A stretch of 22,791 nt of DNA, from NCBI GenBank assembly GCA_045629725.1, contig JAZQRT010000017.1, positions 1-22,791 of the forward strand. The letters are read 5' to 3'. Source of the stretch: SIG714 sp045629725 (GTDB lineage Bacteria; Bacillota; Clostridia; Oscillospirales; CAG-272). The translations under genes were made by a program, and so were the position numbers. Positions 1 to 7,307 of the stretch are shown one piece after another; the first letter of the stretch is position 1, and each line of letters starts with the position of its first letter. Under the pieces are notes generated by a model. It did no database searches, had not been told where the DNA came from, and saw only the letters and a program-made list of their open reading frames with translations.

Positions 1-9
1 CGCCTAAAT

Positions 10-38
10 AATATATCACATCTTTTTCTGTTTGTCAA
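10..38 (-). promoter_or_regulatory. Sigma-A promoter firing out of the left edge
   Basis: Read on the minus strand, a perfect -35 TTGACA (33-38) is followed after exactly 17 nt by TATATT (10-15), one change from the consensus -10. The layout matches the other promoters in this window. It points leftward, so the gene it serves must lie beyond the window. It is downstream of the peptidase cluster terminator, which fits the start of a new transcription unit. Confidence 0.6.
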
Positions 39-246
39 TACCTTTTTGCAAAATTTTTTAAGTTTTTTTGGAGTTTTTTGAATATTCCAAACTTCATCAC
101 GAAACCCACATATTCTTTGCATTTTCAAAGACCATTATAGCCAACTTGCTCTTGTTTTGTGCATATTCTTTTTCTGCTTTTTTGTATTTTTTCGAAAAAT
201 CCAAAAAAATATTTGATTTTTAGAAAAAATCTTTTTCAATAAAATC
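39..246. other. AT-rich non-coding stretch
   Basis: This region between the left-edge promoter and the peptidase terminator is extremely AT-rich with many T and A runs. I see no credible open reading frame, RNA gene or repeat. A short AT-only hairpin (GATTTTT with AAAAATC near 210-230) is the only structure noticed and is probably a composition effect. Confidence 0.6.
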
Positions 247-278
247 AAAAAAAGAGCGGAGATCTTTCATCTCCGCTC
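247..278 (-). terminator. Rho-independent terminator of the C1 peptidase cluster
   Basis: On the minus strand a perfect 10-bp stem (GAGCGGAGAT with ATCTCCGCTC, 254-263 and 269-278) closes a 5-nt loop and is followed by seven T (247-253). It lies 27 nt past the stop codon of the last peptidase gene and is the only hairpin in the cluster with a real U tract, so it is the likely end of the whole unit. Confidence 0.93.
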
Positions 279-305
279 AGGTCAAATTAACGTTTTGGTT
301 ACAAA

Positions 306-2258
306 TTATTTTGAAACTTCTATCTTCCAAGTACCGTAGGTCTTGATATCGTCGCCTGTTACAAGCACCACTGCTCCGTCCTTAAGACCCATAGCATAGT
401 ATCTGCCATACTCGTCGGTCTTTTCAAGATAGATCGCATAAGTGCCGTCATCATTTTTAAGAAGCTTCCAGGTCTGTGTGCCGCGCTTATCGTTGGGAGC
501 TGCAAGCTTAACGGTTTCGCCTTCCACAACCTCTTTACCCTTGATATCAAGTATCAATCTGTCTATCTTACGTCCTACAACGTAATTAAGCTCATCGGGA
601 TCATATGTGAATACATACTCGAGAGCATCATCCTTATTTTCCGTAGTCTTGAAGGATGCGCCCTTACAGTAGAGATAGTTACCACCGTTAGAAAGCAGAT
701 AATTTCCGTTTATAGCATAATTCTTAAGCTCAGCATCAAACTTGAATTCATAGCTTGCGTTCTTTCCGTCCTTGAGAACCTCGTTGGGCGTGATCTCCTT
801 GAGGACCTCACCCTTGGAATTGAGAAGCTTAACTGATTTGATGGTAGTTACGTCCTGCTTTGTTGACGAATACACCTTGACGCCCCAAATGTAATTTTCA
901 TAGGTTGCATCCTTAGGCATAAGGTCATAAAGCTTATCGTAGCTGAGAGTGATATATCCTGTGTCAGCCGCTCCGTTTACATCACCGCCGAAGTTTGCGT
1001 CTCCGCCGTAGTTTTCATGGATCTTGGAGCCGCCTGCACCGATCTCAAAGAGGTAGGGCATATGTGTACCAACGATTCCCGATGCGTCTTCTCTTGTAAG
1101 AGTTACGTAGAAGCCTTCTCTGTCCGCAGTTTCTATCTCAAGCTCCACCATAAGCTCGGGAGCACCCACTGCTATATCAGTTTCCCAATATGTAAAGCAG
1201 AACTGGTCAAAGGTCCAGCCTCTGTTATATTTCTCGTCATTGAGCTCTTCAAACTCAGAAACGGTATTGAGCGCGTCGTACGCTACCCAAATGTATCCGT
1301 TGTCGCCGTAGCCTGTACCCCAGGAGTTTGCCATAAGGAACGCGCCCTTGAGAACTGTTGAGCCTACTCTTGTTTCAATATTATCGTCATATCCAACAAG
1401 TGTTACCTGGTGTCCGCCGTCACCCTCTGCAACAGAGTATGTGATGATTCTTTCGCCAACCTTGCCAAGTGTACCCTTGCCGTAAACCATACCCGTCATC
1501 CATCTTGAAGGATATCCGCCCGTTACAACAACGTTACCGGATACGATCGCTTCTTTTATTTTGAAAAGGAGCTGCTGACCTGTTTCACTTGTTGTCATCT
1601 TTCCCGAATAAGGAGCATTTGTAAACCAGATCTGCTCGTAATCTGTAAGTCTGTAGTTGAGAGCTGCGAAAAGGTCACCCTTGTCTGCATCCCACTTAAT
1701 TGATTCCTTGTAATATCTGCCTACACTTCCAAGCTGTGATCCGCCGCCTGCATCCTTATAGAATCCGCTGAGATCGTTTGTGAGGCATCCGTGGTCAACA
1801 AGAATATTGTATACCCACGCTGTACCCGCACCTGAATAAGTATAGGTGAACTTAGGTGAGAAACGATACTTGGCATCAAGAGCCGGCTTGAATTTGGAAT
1901 TGGGATCAAGACTGTGGAGGTATCTTGCAACCGCGTTACTGAACTGTGTATATGCAACTGACTGTGATGCACATGAGCCTACGCCGCCCTGATTATCAAT
2001 GGGAGGAAGGAAGTCTGTGCCAACAAGTGTTACAGAGGAAGGAAGTGTTTCAAGCATAACGTGCTCTTTTTTACCTTCACCCTTTTCTTCGCCCTCGAAA
2101 GGATTTACAATATCAGCGGTATTAACCGGAGCCTTTGTATCCGACGTTGCGGGATTTTCTGAAGTTCCTGTTCCCGTTGTGGAAGCATCCTGACATGCAA
2201 TCAAGGATGAAAAACACATAACAAGCACAAGAAGTACGACTAAAATTTTACGTGCCAT
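306..2258 (-). CDS. C1 (papain-family) cysteine peptidase lipoprotein with C-terminal ricin-like region
   Basis: Predicted surface-anchored cysteine endopeptidase of 650 residues. A lipoprotein signal peptide ends in the lipobox LIAC with Cys22, followed by a flexible linker to about residue 80. The peptidase domain spans about 80-340. It shows the oxyanion Gln90, nucleophile Cys96 in GSCASQS, His283 in GGHQVTLVGY and Asn311 in NSWG, so the active site looks complete, although the Trp that follows Cys in papain is Ala. A beta-rich domain (about 345-510) and a ricin-B-like region (about 512-650, with QTW and GTWK motifs) follow; these may bind carbohydrate or peptidoglycan. The ATG at 2258 was chosen over an upstream ATG because AGGAG sits 7 nt before it and the signal peptide starts there. 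It is the last of three paralogues and, unlike the other two, has no insert between the peptidase and beta domains. Substrate is unknown. Confidence 0.88.
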   Translation of the reverse strand: MARKILVVLLVLVMCFSSLIACQDASTTGTGTSENPATSDTKAPVNTADIVNPFEGEEKGEGKKEHVMLETLPSSVTLVGTDFLPPIDNQGGVGSCASQSVAYTQFSNAVARYLHSLDPNSKFKPALDAKYRFSPKFTYTYSGAGTAWVYNILVDHGCLTNDLSGFYKDAGGGSQLGSVGRYYKESIKWDADKGDLFAALNYRLTDYEQIWFTNAPYSGKMTTSETGQQLLFKIKEAIVSGNVVVTGGYPSRWMTGMVYGKGTLGKVGERIITYSVAEGDGGHQVTLVGYDDNIETRVGSTVLKGAFLMANSWGTGYGDNGYIWVAYDALNTVSEFEELNDEKYNRGWTFDQFCFTYWETDIAVGAPELMVELEIETADREGFYVTLTREDASGIVGTHMPYLFEIGAGGSKIHENYGGDANFGGDVNGAADTGYITLSYDKLYDLMPKDATYENYIWGVKVYSSTKQDVTTIKSVKLLNSKGEVLKEITPNEVLKDGKNASYEFKFDAELKNYAINGNYLLSNGGNYLYCKGASFKTTENKDDALEYVFTYDPDELNYVVGRKIDRLILDIKGKEVVEGETVKLAAPNDKRGTQTWKLLKNDDGTYAIYLEKTDEYGRYYAMGLKDGAVVLVTGDDIKTYGTWKIEVSK

Positions 2259-2312
2259 TTTTGTTCTCCTTTTTATTATATTATTTATCATATAAATAAT
2301 TTTCAACCCAAA

Positions 2313-2348
2313 GCAGATATTGGAAATGATCTCATTTCCAATATCTGC
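2313..2348 (-). other. Long perfect intergenic hairpin between two peptidase genes
   Basis: A 17-bp perfect inverted repeat (2313-2329 with 2332-2348) is separated by only 2 nt. It starts 10 nt after the stop codon of the upstream gene in transcription order. On the transcribed strand it is followed by TTTGGGTTGAAAA, not a clean U run, so termination may be partial. It could instead protect the 3' end of the upstream message or mark a processing point. I found no convincing promoter between it and the next gene, which favours readthrough. Confidence 0.75.
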
Positions 2349-2358
2349 ATTTTAAGCT

Positions 2359-5091
2359 TTACTTAACGGTATAGATATACTGGAAGCCGTAGGGCTTACC
2401 CTCATATATAGCCGTGAAGATATACGTTCCCGCAGGAAGCGCATCAACCTTTGCAGTGAAGGCGCCGTCCTTGGGTGTTACGGAAATTGTAAGATCGTTA
2501 TAAGTTCCGTCGCTGTTGGTAACCTTGATATCAATATTACCTGCCGTATATCCCTCCTCGGGTACAAGTCCTGATATCTCAAGCTTATTATCAACGCTTT
2601 CAACCTTGATCTCGGGAAGATTTACCACGTCGGAGAATGCCTGCCACTTGTGATATCCCTTGGGATCTTCCTTTGAGGTGATAACAAGATCGTCCTTTTC
2701 GGCATCATATATTACCATAAATCTCGGATCATCTGCAAGTCTGATGATAAACGCATTACCTTCGATCATCTCGATCTTCCAAGCATTGGTGGTTCTTTCA
2801 TCACGGAAAACATTTTTTCTGACAACTGCGCCGTCAACTATCTCATCGCCCTTGACGTCAAGAAGCCATTTTGAATCGTACCAAAGATAATACGTTCCGT
2901 CCTCACGGAGTTCAAATGTGAAGCGCGCCTCCTTGTCCTTCTCGTTTCCAAGAGTATAGTAGTTTGATTTTCTCTTGTTAAGGTGAAGCTGAGCACCTAC
3001 GTTGAAAAGATATGTATTGGTTCCGGGTGAAGCGGCATAATCCTTCTTTTCTCCGCCAAGATCAAAATAGAACGAACGGCTCTCGCCCTTTCCGATCTCA
3101 CAGTATTCTTCGTTTACCTTTACCTCGGAAAGAACCGTTCCGTCAAGAGTCATAAGTCTAAGTGAACGAACCTTTACGCCAAGATTATTACCCTTGATCG
3201 TTACACCCCAGAGGAGATTTGAAAAATCATAATGCTCCGAAAGAAGCGCATATTCATTAAATCCAAAGGCGATATAACCCTTGCAGAAGGTTCCGTCGGC
3301 ATCATTACCGTCAAATCTTGTCTCGCCTGTGGGAGATTTCATGGCTGTTGTATTTTGAAGATTATTGTTGATTATCGTGGGAGTTTTTTCTATGGTATTT
3401 CCGCTTGCATCTGTACGGAAAAGCTTGATTGAGAAGGACTCGCGCTTAACTGCCTCAACCTCCACCTCAACGATAAGGTTGGGAGAGTCAATGAGAACGT
3501 CCTTGTCCCAACGTACAAAGCTTGTACGGTAAAGTGTTCCCGTTCTTTCAAATTCATGAAGATTGGAAACGGTATTTGCTCTGAGACTGCACTCAAAGGT
3601 GTCCTTCTTTTCGGTATAGCTGTTAACTATTGCCGCAAACTTGTTTACGGTCTTTCCCGTAACCGCTTCAAGAATTACTTCTCTGCCGGAGGTAGAACCT
3701 GAGGCTTCTCCGATCTGTACGAAGCATGCGGACTTGATGTTCTTATATTTTTCAACAGAGCATATAAGGAATGTATCCTTGTAGGAAACATCGTTATAGG
3801 TAGCGTCTGCTCCAAATGTAAATCCTTCCCATGTGGAATAATCCGCGTAAGGGATAAGTACCCAAGCAGAGCCGTCGTCACTTACAGCGCTCCAAACCAT
3901 CTTTCCCGTTGAATCAGAGCTGAGGTACTTATTATAAACCGTATCCTTGATGGTATAGATGGAATACTCCTTGCCTTCAACAGTTGCCATTTCCGTAGTT
4001 TTTGTATAAAGAAGCTGTGTATTTTCTCTTGAAGCATAGGACATCTTTACCTTAGCTACATCCGACTCCGATGAGAAGAATGCAGGACGGCTTGAGTAAA
4101 ATCCTTTTTCCGCAAGTGCTGCATATTCGGACTCTTTGTTGAATGAGTCATACATCATCCAAACGTAACCGTCATTCTGATAACCGATTCCCCAGGAGTT
4201 AGCGATAAGGAAAGCTCCCTTCATCTTAACACCTGCGATCGTAACTGTGATATCGTCATCATATCCGACGATGGTCACTGCGTGGTTTCCGTCACCGGAA
4301 TCGCCCTCAACGTTCTTCCAGCCTGCCCAGATAACTCCGTCTCCGGGTTTTGCAAGACTGCCGGGCTCCATTACCTTGGTATACTGCCAATAGCTTGACC
4401 AACCGCAAACAGAAACTGCGTTACCATCGCATATCGCTCTCTTAACTCTTTCCATATGGAGCTGACCGAGAGTTGTTTTAAAATCATAGCTGAAGGAGTC
4501 AAACTCTACCTCCTCGTATCCCGAAAGACGATACTTGAGTGCTTCAGCCATATAACCCTTTGCGCAGTCCCAAGCTCTTGAAAGAGGATCGTCATTTACA
4601 GAAGCATCTCCGCTCTTTTTGAAGGTACTCATCGTGAGAGGAAGCGCTCCCGAATCTGTAAGAATATCATACTGGAACTGTGTTCCCGCGCCCGAATACA
4701 CAAAGGTCGACTTAGGTGAGAAAATATACGCCTTGTTTCCCGAGGAGGGATCCCAGTTTTTCTTATTGAGTACGTTGTTCATGTACTGTGAAACAGCTAT
4801 GGTAAACTGTGTGTAGGTTACCGACTGTGACGAGCACGAACCGATACTTCCCTGGCTGTCAATGGGCGGAACGTGCTTCGTACCCAAAAGGCTTGATGCG
4901 GAAGGAAGGGGTGTGGGCTCAGGTGTAGGTGTTGGTGTAGGTGTTGGTGTTGCGGAAGCCTCCGGTGTCTGTGTAGACGTACCGTTTTCCATTGTTCCTT
5001 CAACGGTAGGCGTTGACGTGGGCGTACATGAAGCGAGCATGGGCAACATCATTACCGCAAGAAGAAGCAGACATAAAATTTTTCTACTCAT
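2359..5091 (-). CDS. Large C1 (papain-family) cysteine peptidase lipoprotein with two ricin-like regions and an Ig-like tail
   Basis: Predicted secreted, lipid-anchored cysteine peptidase of 910 residues, the largest of the three paralogues. The signal peptide ends in LASC with Cys22. A Thr-Pro repeat linker (about 47-62) spaces the enzyme from the membrane. The C1 domain (about 70-330) has Gln80, Cys86 in GSCSSQS, His270 in GNHAVTIVGY and Asn298 in NSWG. A ricin-like insert (about 345-500) precedes the beta-rich domain (about 515-685). A second ricin-like region (about 690-820, with AWK and KWQ motifs) and a small Ig-like C-terminal domain (about 825-910) follow. The ATG has GGAGG 7 nt upstream. 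The accessory domains suggest binding to cell-wall or host glycans, which is inference. It is probably cotranscribed with both neighbours. It could act in nutrient scavenging or self-processing of surface proteins; the sequence does not decide. Confidence 0.88.
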   Translation of the reverse strand: MSRKILCLLLLAVMMLPMLASCTPTSTPTVEGTMENGTSTQTPEASATPTPTPTPTPEPTPLPSASSLLGTKHVPPIDSQGSIGSCSSQSVTYTQFTIAVSQYMNNVLNKKNWDPSSGNKAYIFSPKSTFVYSGAGTQFQYDILTDSGALPLTMSTFKKSGDASVNDDPLSRAWDCAKGYMAEALKYRLSGYEEVEFDSFSYDFKTTLGQLHMERVKRAICDGNAVSVCGWSSYWQYTKVMEPGSLAKPGDGVIWAGWKNVEGDSGDGNHAVTIVGYDDDITVTIAGVKMKGAFLIANSWGIGYQNDGYVWMMYDSFNKESEYAALAEKGFYSSRPAFFSSESDVAKVKMSYASRENTQLLYTKTTEMATVEGKEYSIYTIKDTVYNKYLSSDSTGKMVWSAVSDDGSAWVLIPYADYSTWEGFTFGADATYNDVSYKDTFLICSVEKYKNIKSACFVQIGEASGSTSGREVILEAVTGKTVNKFAAIVNSYTEKKDTFECSLRANTVSNLHEFERTGTLYRTSFVRWDKDVLIDSPNLIVEVEVEAVKRESFSIKLFRTDASGNTIEKTPTIINNNLQNTTAMKSPTGETRFDGNDADGTFCKGYIAFGFNEYALLSEHYDFSNLLWGVTIKGNNLGVKVRSLRLMTLDGTVLSEVKVNEEYCEIGKGESRSFYFDLGGEKKDYAASPGTNTYLFNVGAQLHLNKRKSNYYTLGNEKDKEARFTFELREDGTYYLWYDSKWLLDVKGDEIVDGAVVRKNVFRDERTTNAWKIEMIEGNAFIIRLADDPRFMVIYDAEKDDLVITSKEDPKGYHKWQAFSDVVNLPEIKVESVDNKLEISGLVPEEGYTAGNIDIKVTNSDGTYNDLTISVTPKDGAFTAKVDALPAGTYIFTAIYEGKPYGFQYIYTVK
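4922..4951. repeat. Five tandem hexamers encoding a Thr-Pro linker
   Basis: Five in-frame copies of GGTGTA or GGTGTT (plus-strand reading) encode alternating Thr and Pro in the lipoprotein linker. Because the unit is 6 nt, gain or loss of copies changes linker length without shifting frame. Such linkers usually hold a catalytic domain away from the membrane through the wall. Confidence 0.85.
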
Positions 5092-5109
5092 TTTATCCTC
5101 CGTTTTATT

Positions 5110-5129
5110 GGGAGACCGCGAGGTCCCCC
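5110..5129 (-). other. GC-rich hairpin in the leader of the large peptidase gene
   Basis: An 8-bp stem with one G-U pair (5110-5117 with 5122-5129) closes a 4-nt loop. It lies only about 10 nt upstream of the GGAGG ribosome site and contrasts with the very AT-rich flanks. No U tract follows on the transcribed strand, so a simple terminator is unlikely. It may be a processing or mRNA-stabilising element in the 93-nt gap between two cotranscribed peptidase genes. Confidence 0.65.
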
Positions 5130-5184
5130 TATTCCTGATACATTTATATTCTTTACTTTTATTTTTTATTAAGCTTTCTCAAAA

Positions 5185-7020
5185 TTAAAACTCAAATTTA
5201 GCCTTGCGGGAAACAGTCTTGGACTTGGCAGTACCAAGGGGTGTTTCGCTTCCGCCGTAGTAAAGCACGGGCTTTCTGACAGTTACGCTTTCGCCGCTGT
5301 CAACGGATACAGTGAAGCCCCACTTATAATCAAGGGCTGTTTTACCTGCGGGGAATTTCAAAAGCTCTGAATAGGAAAGTGCAAAATATCCCGTTTCAGC
5401 TTCACCGTTGATCTTTCCCGAGAAGGTATTATACTCTCCCTTGTCATGATACTCGGGATGGTGTTTTCTGTATCTGAACATTGCGGGAACGTACTCATCA
5501 ACGTTTCCGTCCTTATCGGTTCTTGTCAAGGTTATTTCAAAGCCGTCTCTGTTTTTCGCGTCAAGCTCAAACTCGATATAAAGCTCGGGCAATCCGAGAA
5601 CAACGTCGCGGTCCCAATACATAAATCCGAACTGGTCAAACGTCCAGTTTCTTGAATTTTGCTGATCCTTACCTGCAACGATACCAAGCTTTCCTTCAAA
5701 GGTACCCTCGGTCATTCCAAGGATATCCCAAGATTTCGCAACGGGATATTTACCCGAATTGAAGCCCGCAAGATTGAGTTCTCTGCCGCTCGCATTGAAG
5801 GAAACACCTGCGTCAAGGAATCTGTTACCCTCGGGATTGCAGGTACGACCCGTCGCGTATACCCAATAGCTTCCCTCGTATTCCTTCTTGTATTCATCCT
5901 TAATAAATGAGGGGAATACCTCCGAAAGCTTTTCATAGGGAATGGGGCACCACTCGGTAAGACTTGACGCTTCATCAACAAGCTTGATCTTTCTGTCCTG
6001 TGTAACCTCACTGTATGCAAGGTATTTGCCGCTTTCCTTATCCTTTATATTATATGCTGTAAGTGACACACCTTCAACCGTCTTTTCACCAATGGGCTCA
6101 AAAACAAGTGTCTGAGGTCCCTTTGCAAGGAATTCGGAATACATTGTGAGATTTGCCGAAGGAGTAATATACATCTGACCCGAATAAAGCTTGGTGTCAT
6201 TGAGCACCTCGTGCTCTGAAACCAAATTGATGGCGTCATACATTATGTACGTATATCCCTCGTTCACCCAAGTTTCACCATAGGAGTTGGCAACGATGAA
6301 TGCACCCTTCATCTTTGCACCTGCAAATTCACAGGTAACGTCATCGTCATATCCAACGATGGTAACCTGATGTCCGCCCCCTGCGCTTCCCGATGCGGAT
6401 ACGATCGCCTGATCTCCGACCTTACCGTATACGCCCGTATTCACTATCTTTGCGTATATCCATCTTGCAGGATATCCGCCTGTAATTACAGGATTTCCGA
6501 GAACCACAGCCTCCTTGATCTTATCAAGAAGCTCAAGTCCCGCCTCGTTCGTTGTAAGCTGAGTGTTGAAGGGCTCACCGTCGAACCATACGCGCTCATA
6601 GCTCTTGATTCTGTTCTTAAGAGCCTTCTTCATCATTCCCGGATACATAACGGGGGACTCTGCGGACTTTTGGATCCACTTGCCATCCTTTTGCTTTATG
6701 TGTCCGCCGCTTTCATTTTTTTCAAAAGGAAATTCACTTACGGGAATTGCACCGTGATCCTTAACTATCTCATATACCCAGATAGTTCCGGCACCGGAAA
6801 GATTATATGAAAACTTCGGAGCGAAGCACTCGTCGGGATTATGACTGCTTCTTGTGCAGTTGGGATAAACACTGTGCGCATATCTTGTTACTGCATTTGA
6901 AAACTGATTTCTTGTGATGGATTGAGATGCACAAGAACCTATTCCGCCCTGATTATCAATCAGAGGAAGAGCTTTTGTTCCCACGAGTGAAAACGCTGAA
7001 GGGAGATTTACTTTTTTCAT
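5185..7020 (-). CDS. C1 (papain-family) peptidase paralogue lacking a signal peptide
   Basis: A 611-residue member of the same family as its two downstream neighbours. Gln24, Cys30 in GSCASQS, His217 in GGHQVTIVGY and Asn245 are present, so activity is plausible. The usual NSWG motif reads NSYG, replacing the Trp that shields the His-Asn pair in papain. The protein begins almost exactly where the mature peptidase domain begins in the paralogues: no signal peptide, lipobox or linker. The start is well supported, with AAAGGA a few nt upstream and a consensus promoter about 45 nt upstream that leaves no room for a hidden signal sequence. Domains: C1 about 10-275, ricin-like insert about 285-455, beta-rich domain about 455-611. 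The C-terminal ricin-like region of the paralogues is absent. It may be cytoplasmic, exported by another route, or a decaying copy, but the frame is fully open. Confidence 0.85.
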   Translation of the reverse strand: MKKVNLPSAFSLVGTKALPLIDNQGGIGSCASQSITRNQFSNAVTRYAHSVYPNCTRSSHNPDECFAPKFSYNLSGAGTIWVYEIVKDHGAIPVSEFPFEKNESGGHIKQKDGKWIQKSAESPVMYPGMMKKALKNRIKSYERVWFDGEPFNTQLTTNEAGLELLDKIKEAVVLGNPVITGGYPARWIYAKIVNTGVYGKVGDQAIVSASGSAGGGHQVTIVGYDDDVTCEFAGAKMKGAFIVANSYGETWVNEGYTYIMYDAINLVSEHEVLNDTKLYSGQMYITPSANLTMYSEFLAKGPQTLVFEPIGEKTVEGVSLTAYNIKDKESGKYLAYSEVTQDRKIKLVDEASSLTEWCPIPYEKLSEVFPSFIKDEYKKEYEGSYWVYATGRTCNPEGNRFLDAGVSFNASGRELNLAGFNSGKYPVAKSWDILGMTEGTFEGKLGIVAGKDQQNSRNWTFDQFGFMYWDRDVVLGLPELYIEFELDAKNRDGFEITLTRTDKDGNVDEYVPAMFRYRKHHPEYHDKGEYNTFSGKINGEAETGYFALSYSELLKFPAGKTALDYKWGFTVSVDSGESVTVRKPVLYYGGSETPLGTAKSKTVSRKAKFEF

Positions 7021-7062
7021 AACCGTATCCTTTCTTATCAGAAGAAATTTTATTCCGAATAT

Positions 7063-7091
7063 ATTTTACTACACAATCACAGATATGTCAA
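7063..7091 (-). promoter_or_regulatory. Sigma-A promoter of the C1 peptidase cluster
   Basis: The minus strand reads TTGACA (7086-7091), 17 nt, TAAAAT (7063-7068). The predicted start site is near 7056, giving a leader of roughly 35 nt before the signal-less peptidase gene. No comparably good promoter was found upstream of the next two peptidase genes, so this one probably drives all three. Confidence 0.85.
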
Positions 7092-7150
7092 GAAGTTTAT
7101 TAAAAAACATAAATCTTTAGTATCTTTTATACAATGGCGTGTATTATAAA

Positions 7151-7201
7151 AGCGTTCCTCGACCGCAGGGAAAACCGTTCTGTGCACGAGCGTCTTTTTT
7201 T
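7151..7201. other. GC-rich potential structured element in an AT-rich spacer
   Basis: About 50 nt of much higher GC than the surrounding spacer. CTCG (7157-7160) can pair with CGAG, flanking GCG can pair with CGT, and the inner part can form small stems. On the plus strand it ends in a run of seven T, as a terminator or small RNA 3' end would. No plus-strand gene lies upstream and no promoter for it was recognised. The pairing is imperfect, so this is tentative. Confidence 0.3.
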
Positions 7202-7240
7202 AATTATTCAAACCTAAAACAGATTAATTTCCTATTAAAT

Positions 7241-7273
7241 AAAAAAACACGCCCCCGAGCGTTTGTCGGGAGC
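7241..7273 (-). terminator. Rho-independent terminator of the first solute-binding lipoprotein gene
   Basis: On the minus strand an 8-bp stem (7266-7273 with 7251-7258, one G-U pair) closes a 7-nt loop and is followed by GTG and then seven T (7241-7247). It lies 34 nt beyond the stop codon of the lipoprotein gene and isolates it from the peptidase cluster downstream. Confidence 0.9.
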
Positions 7274-7307
7274 GAGTCCTTATTATATTAACGATCTCAC
7301 TTAAAGG

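Noticed and set aside
2259..2306. Extended N-terminus for the 650-residue peptidase
   Set aside because: The extra residues lie before the ribosome site and would spoil the lipoprotein signal peptide.
2278..2306. Possible promoter TTGAAA-17-TAATAT ahead of the 650-residue peptidase gene
   Set aside because: Its predicted start would fall within the ribosome site, leaving no working leader; readthrough from upstream is more likely.
4922..4951. Possible CRISPR-like or regulatory tandem repeat
   Set aside because: The unit is 6 nt without spacers and simply encodes a Thr-Pro linker.
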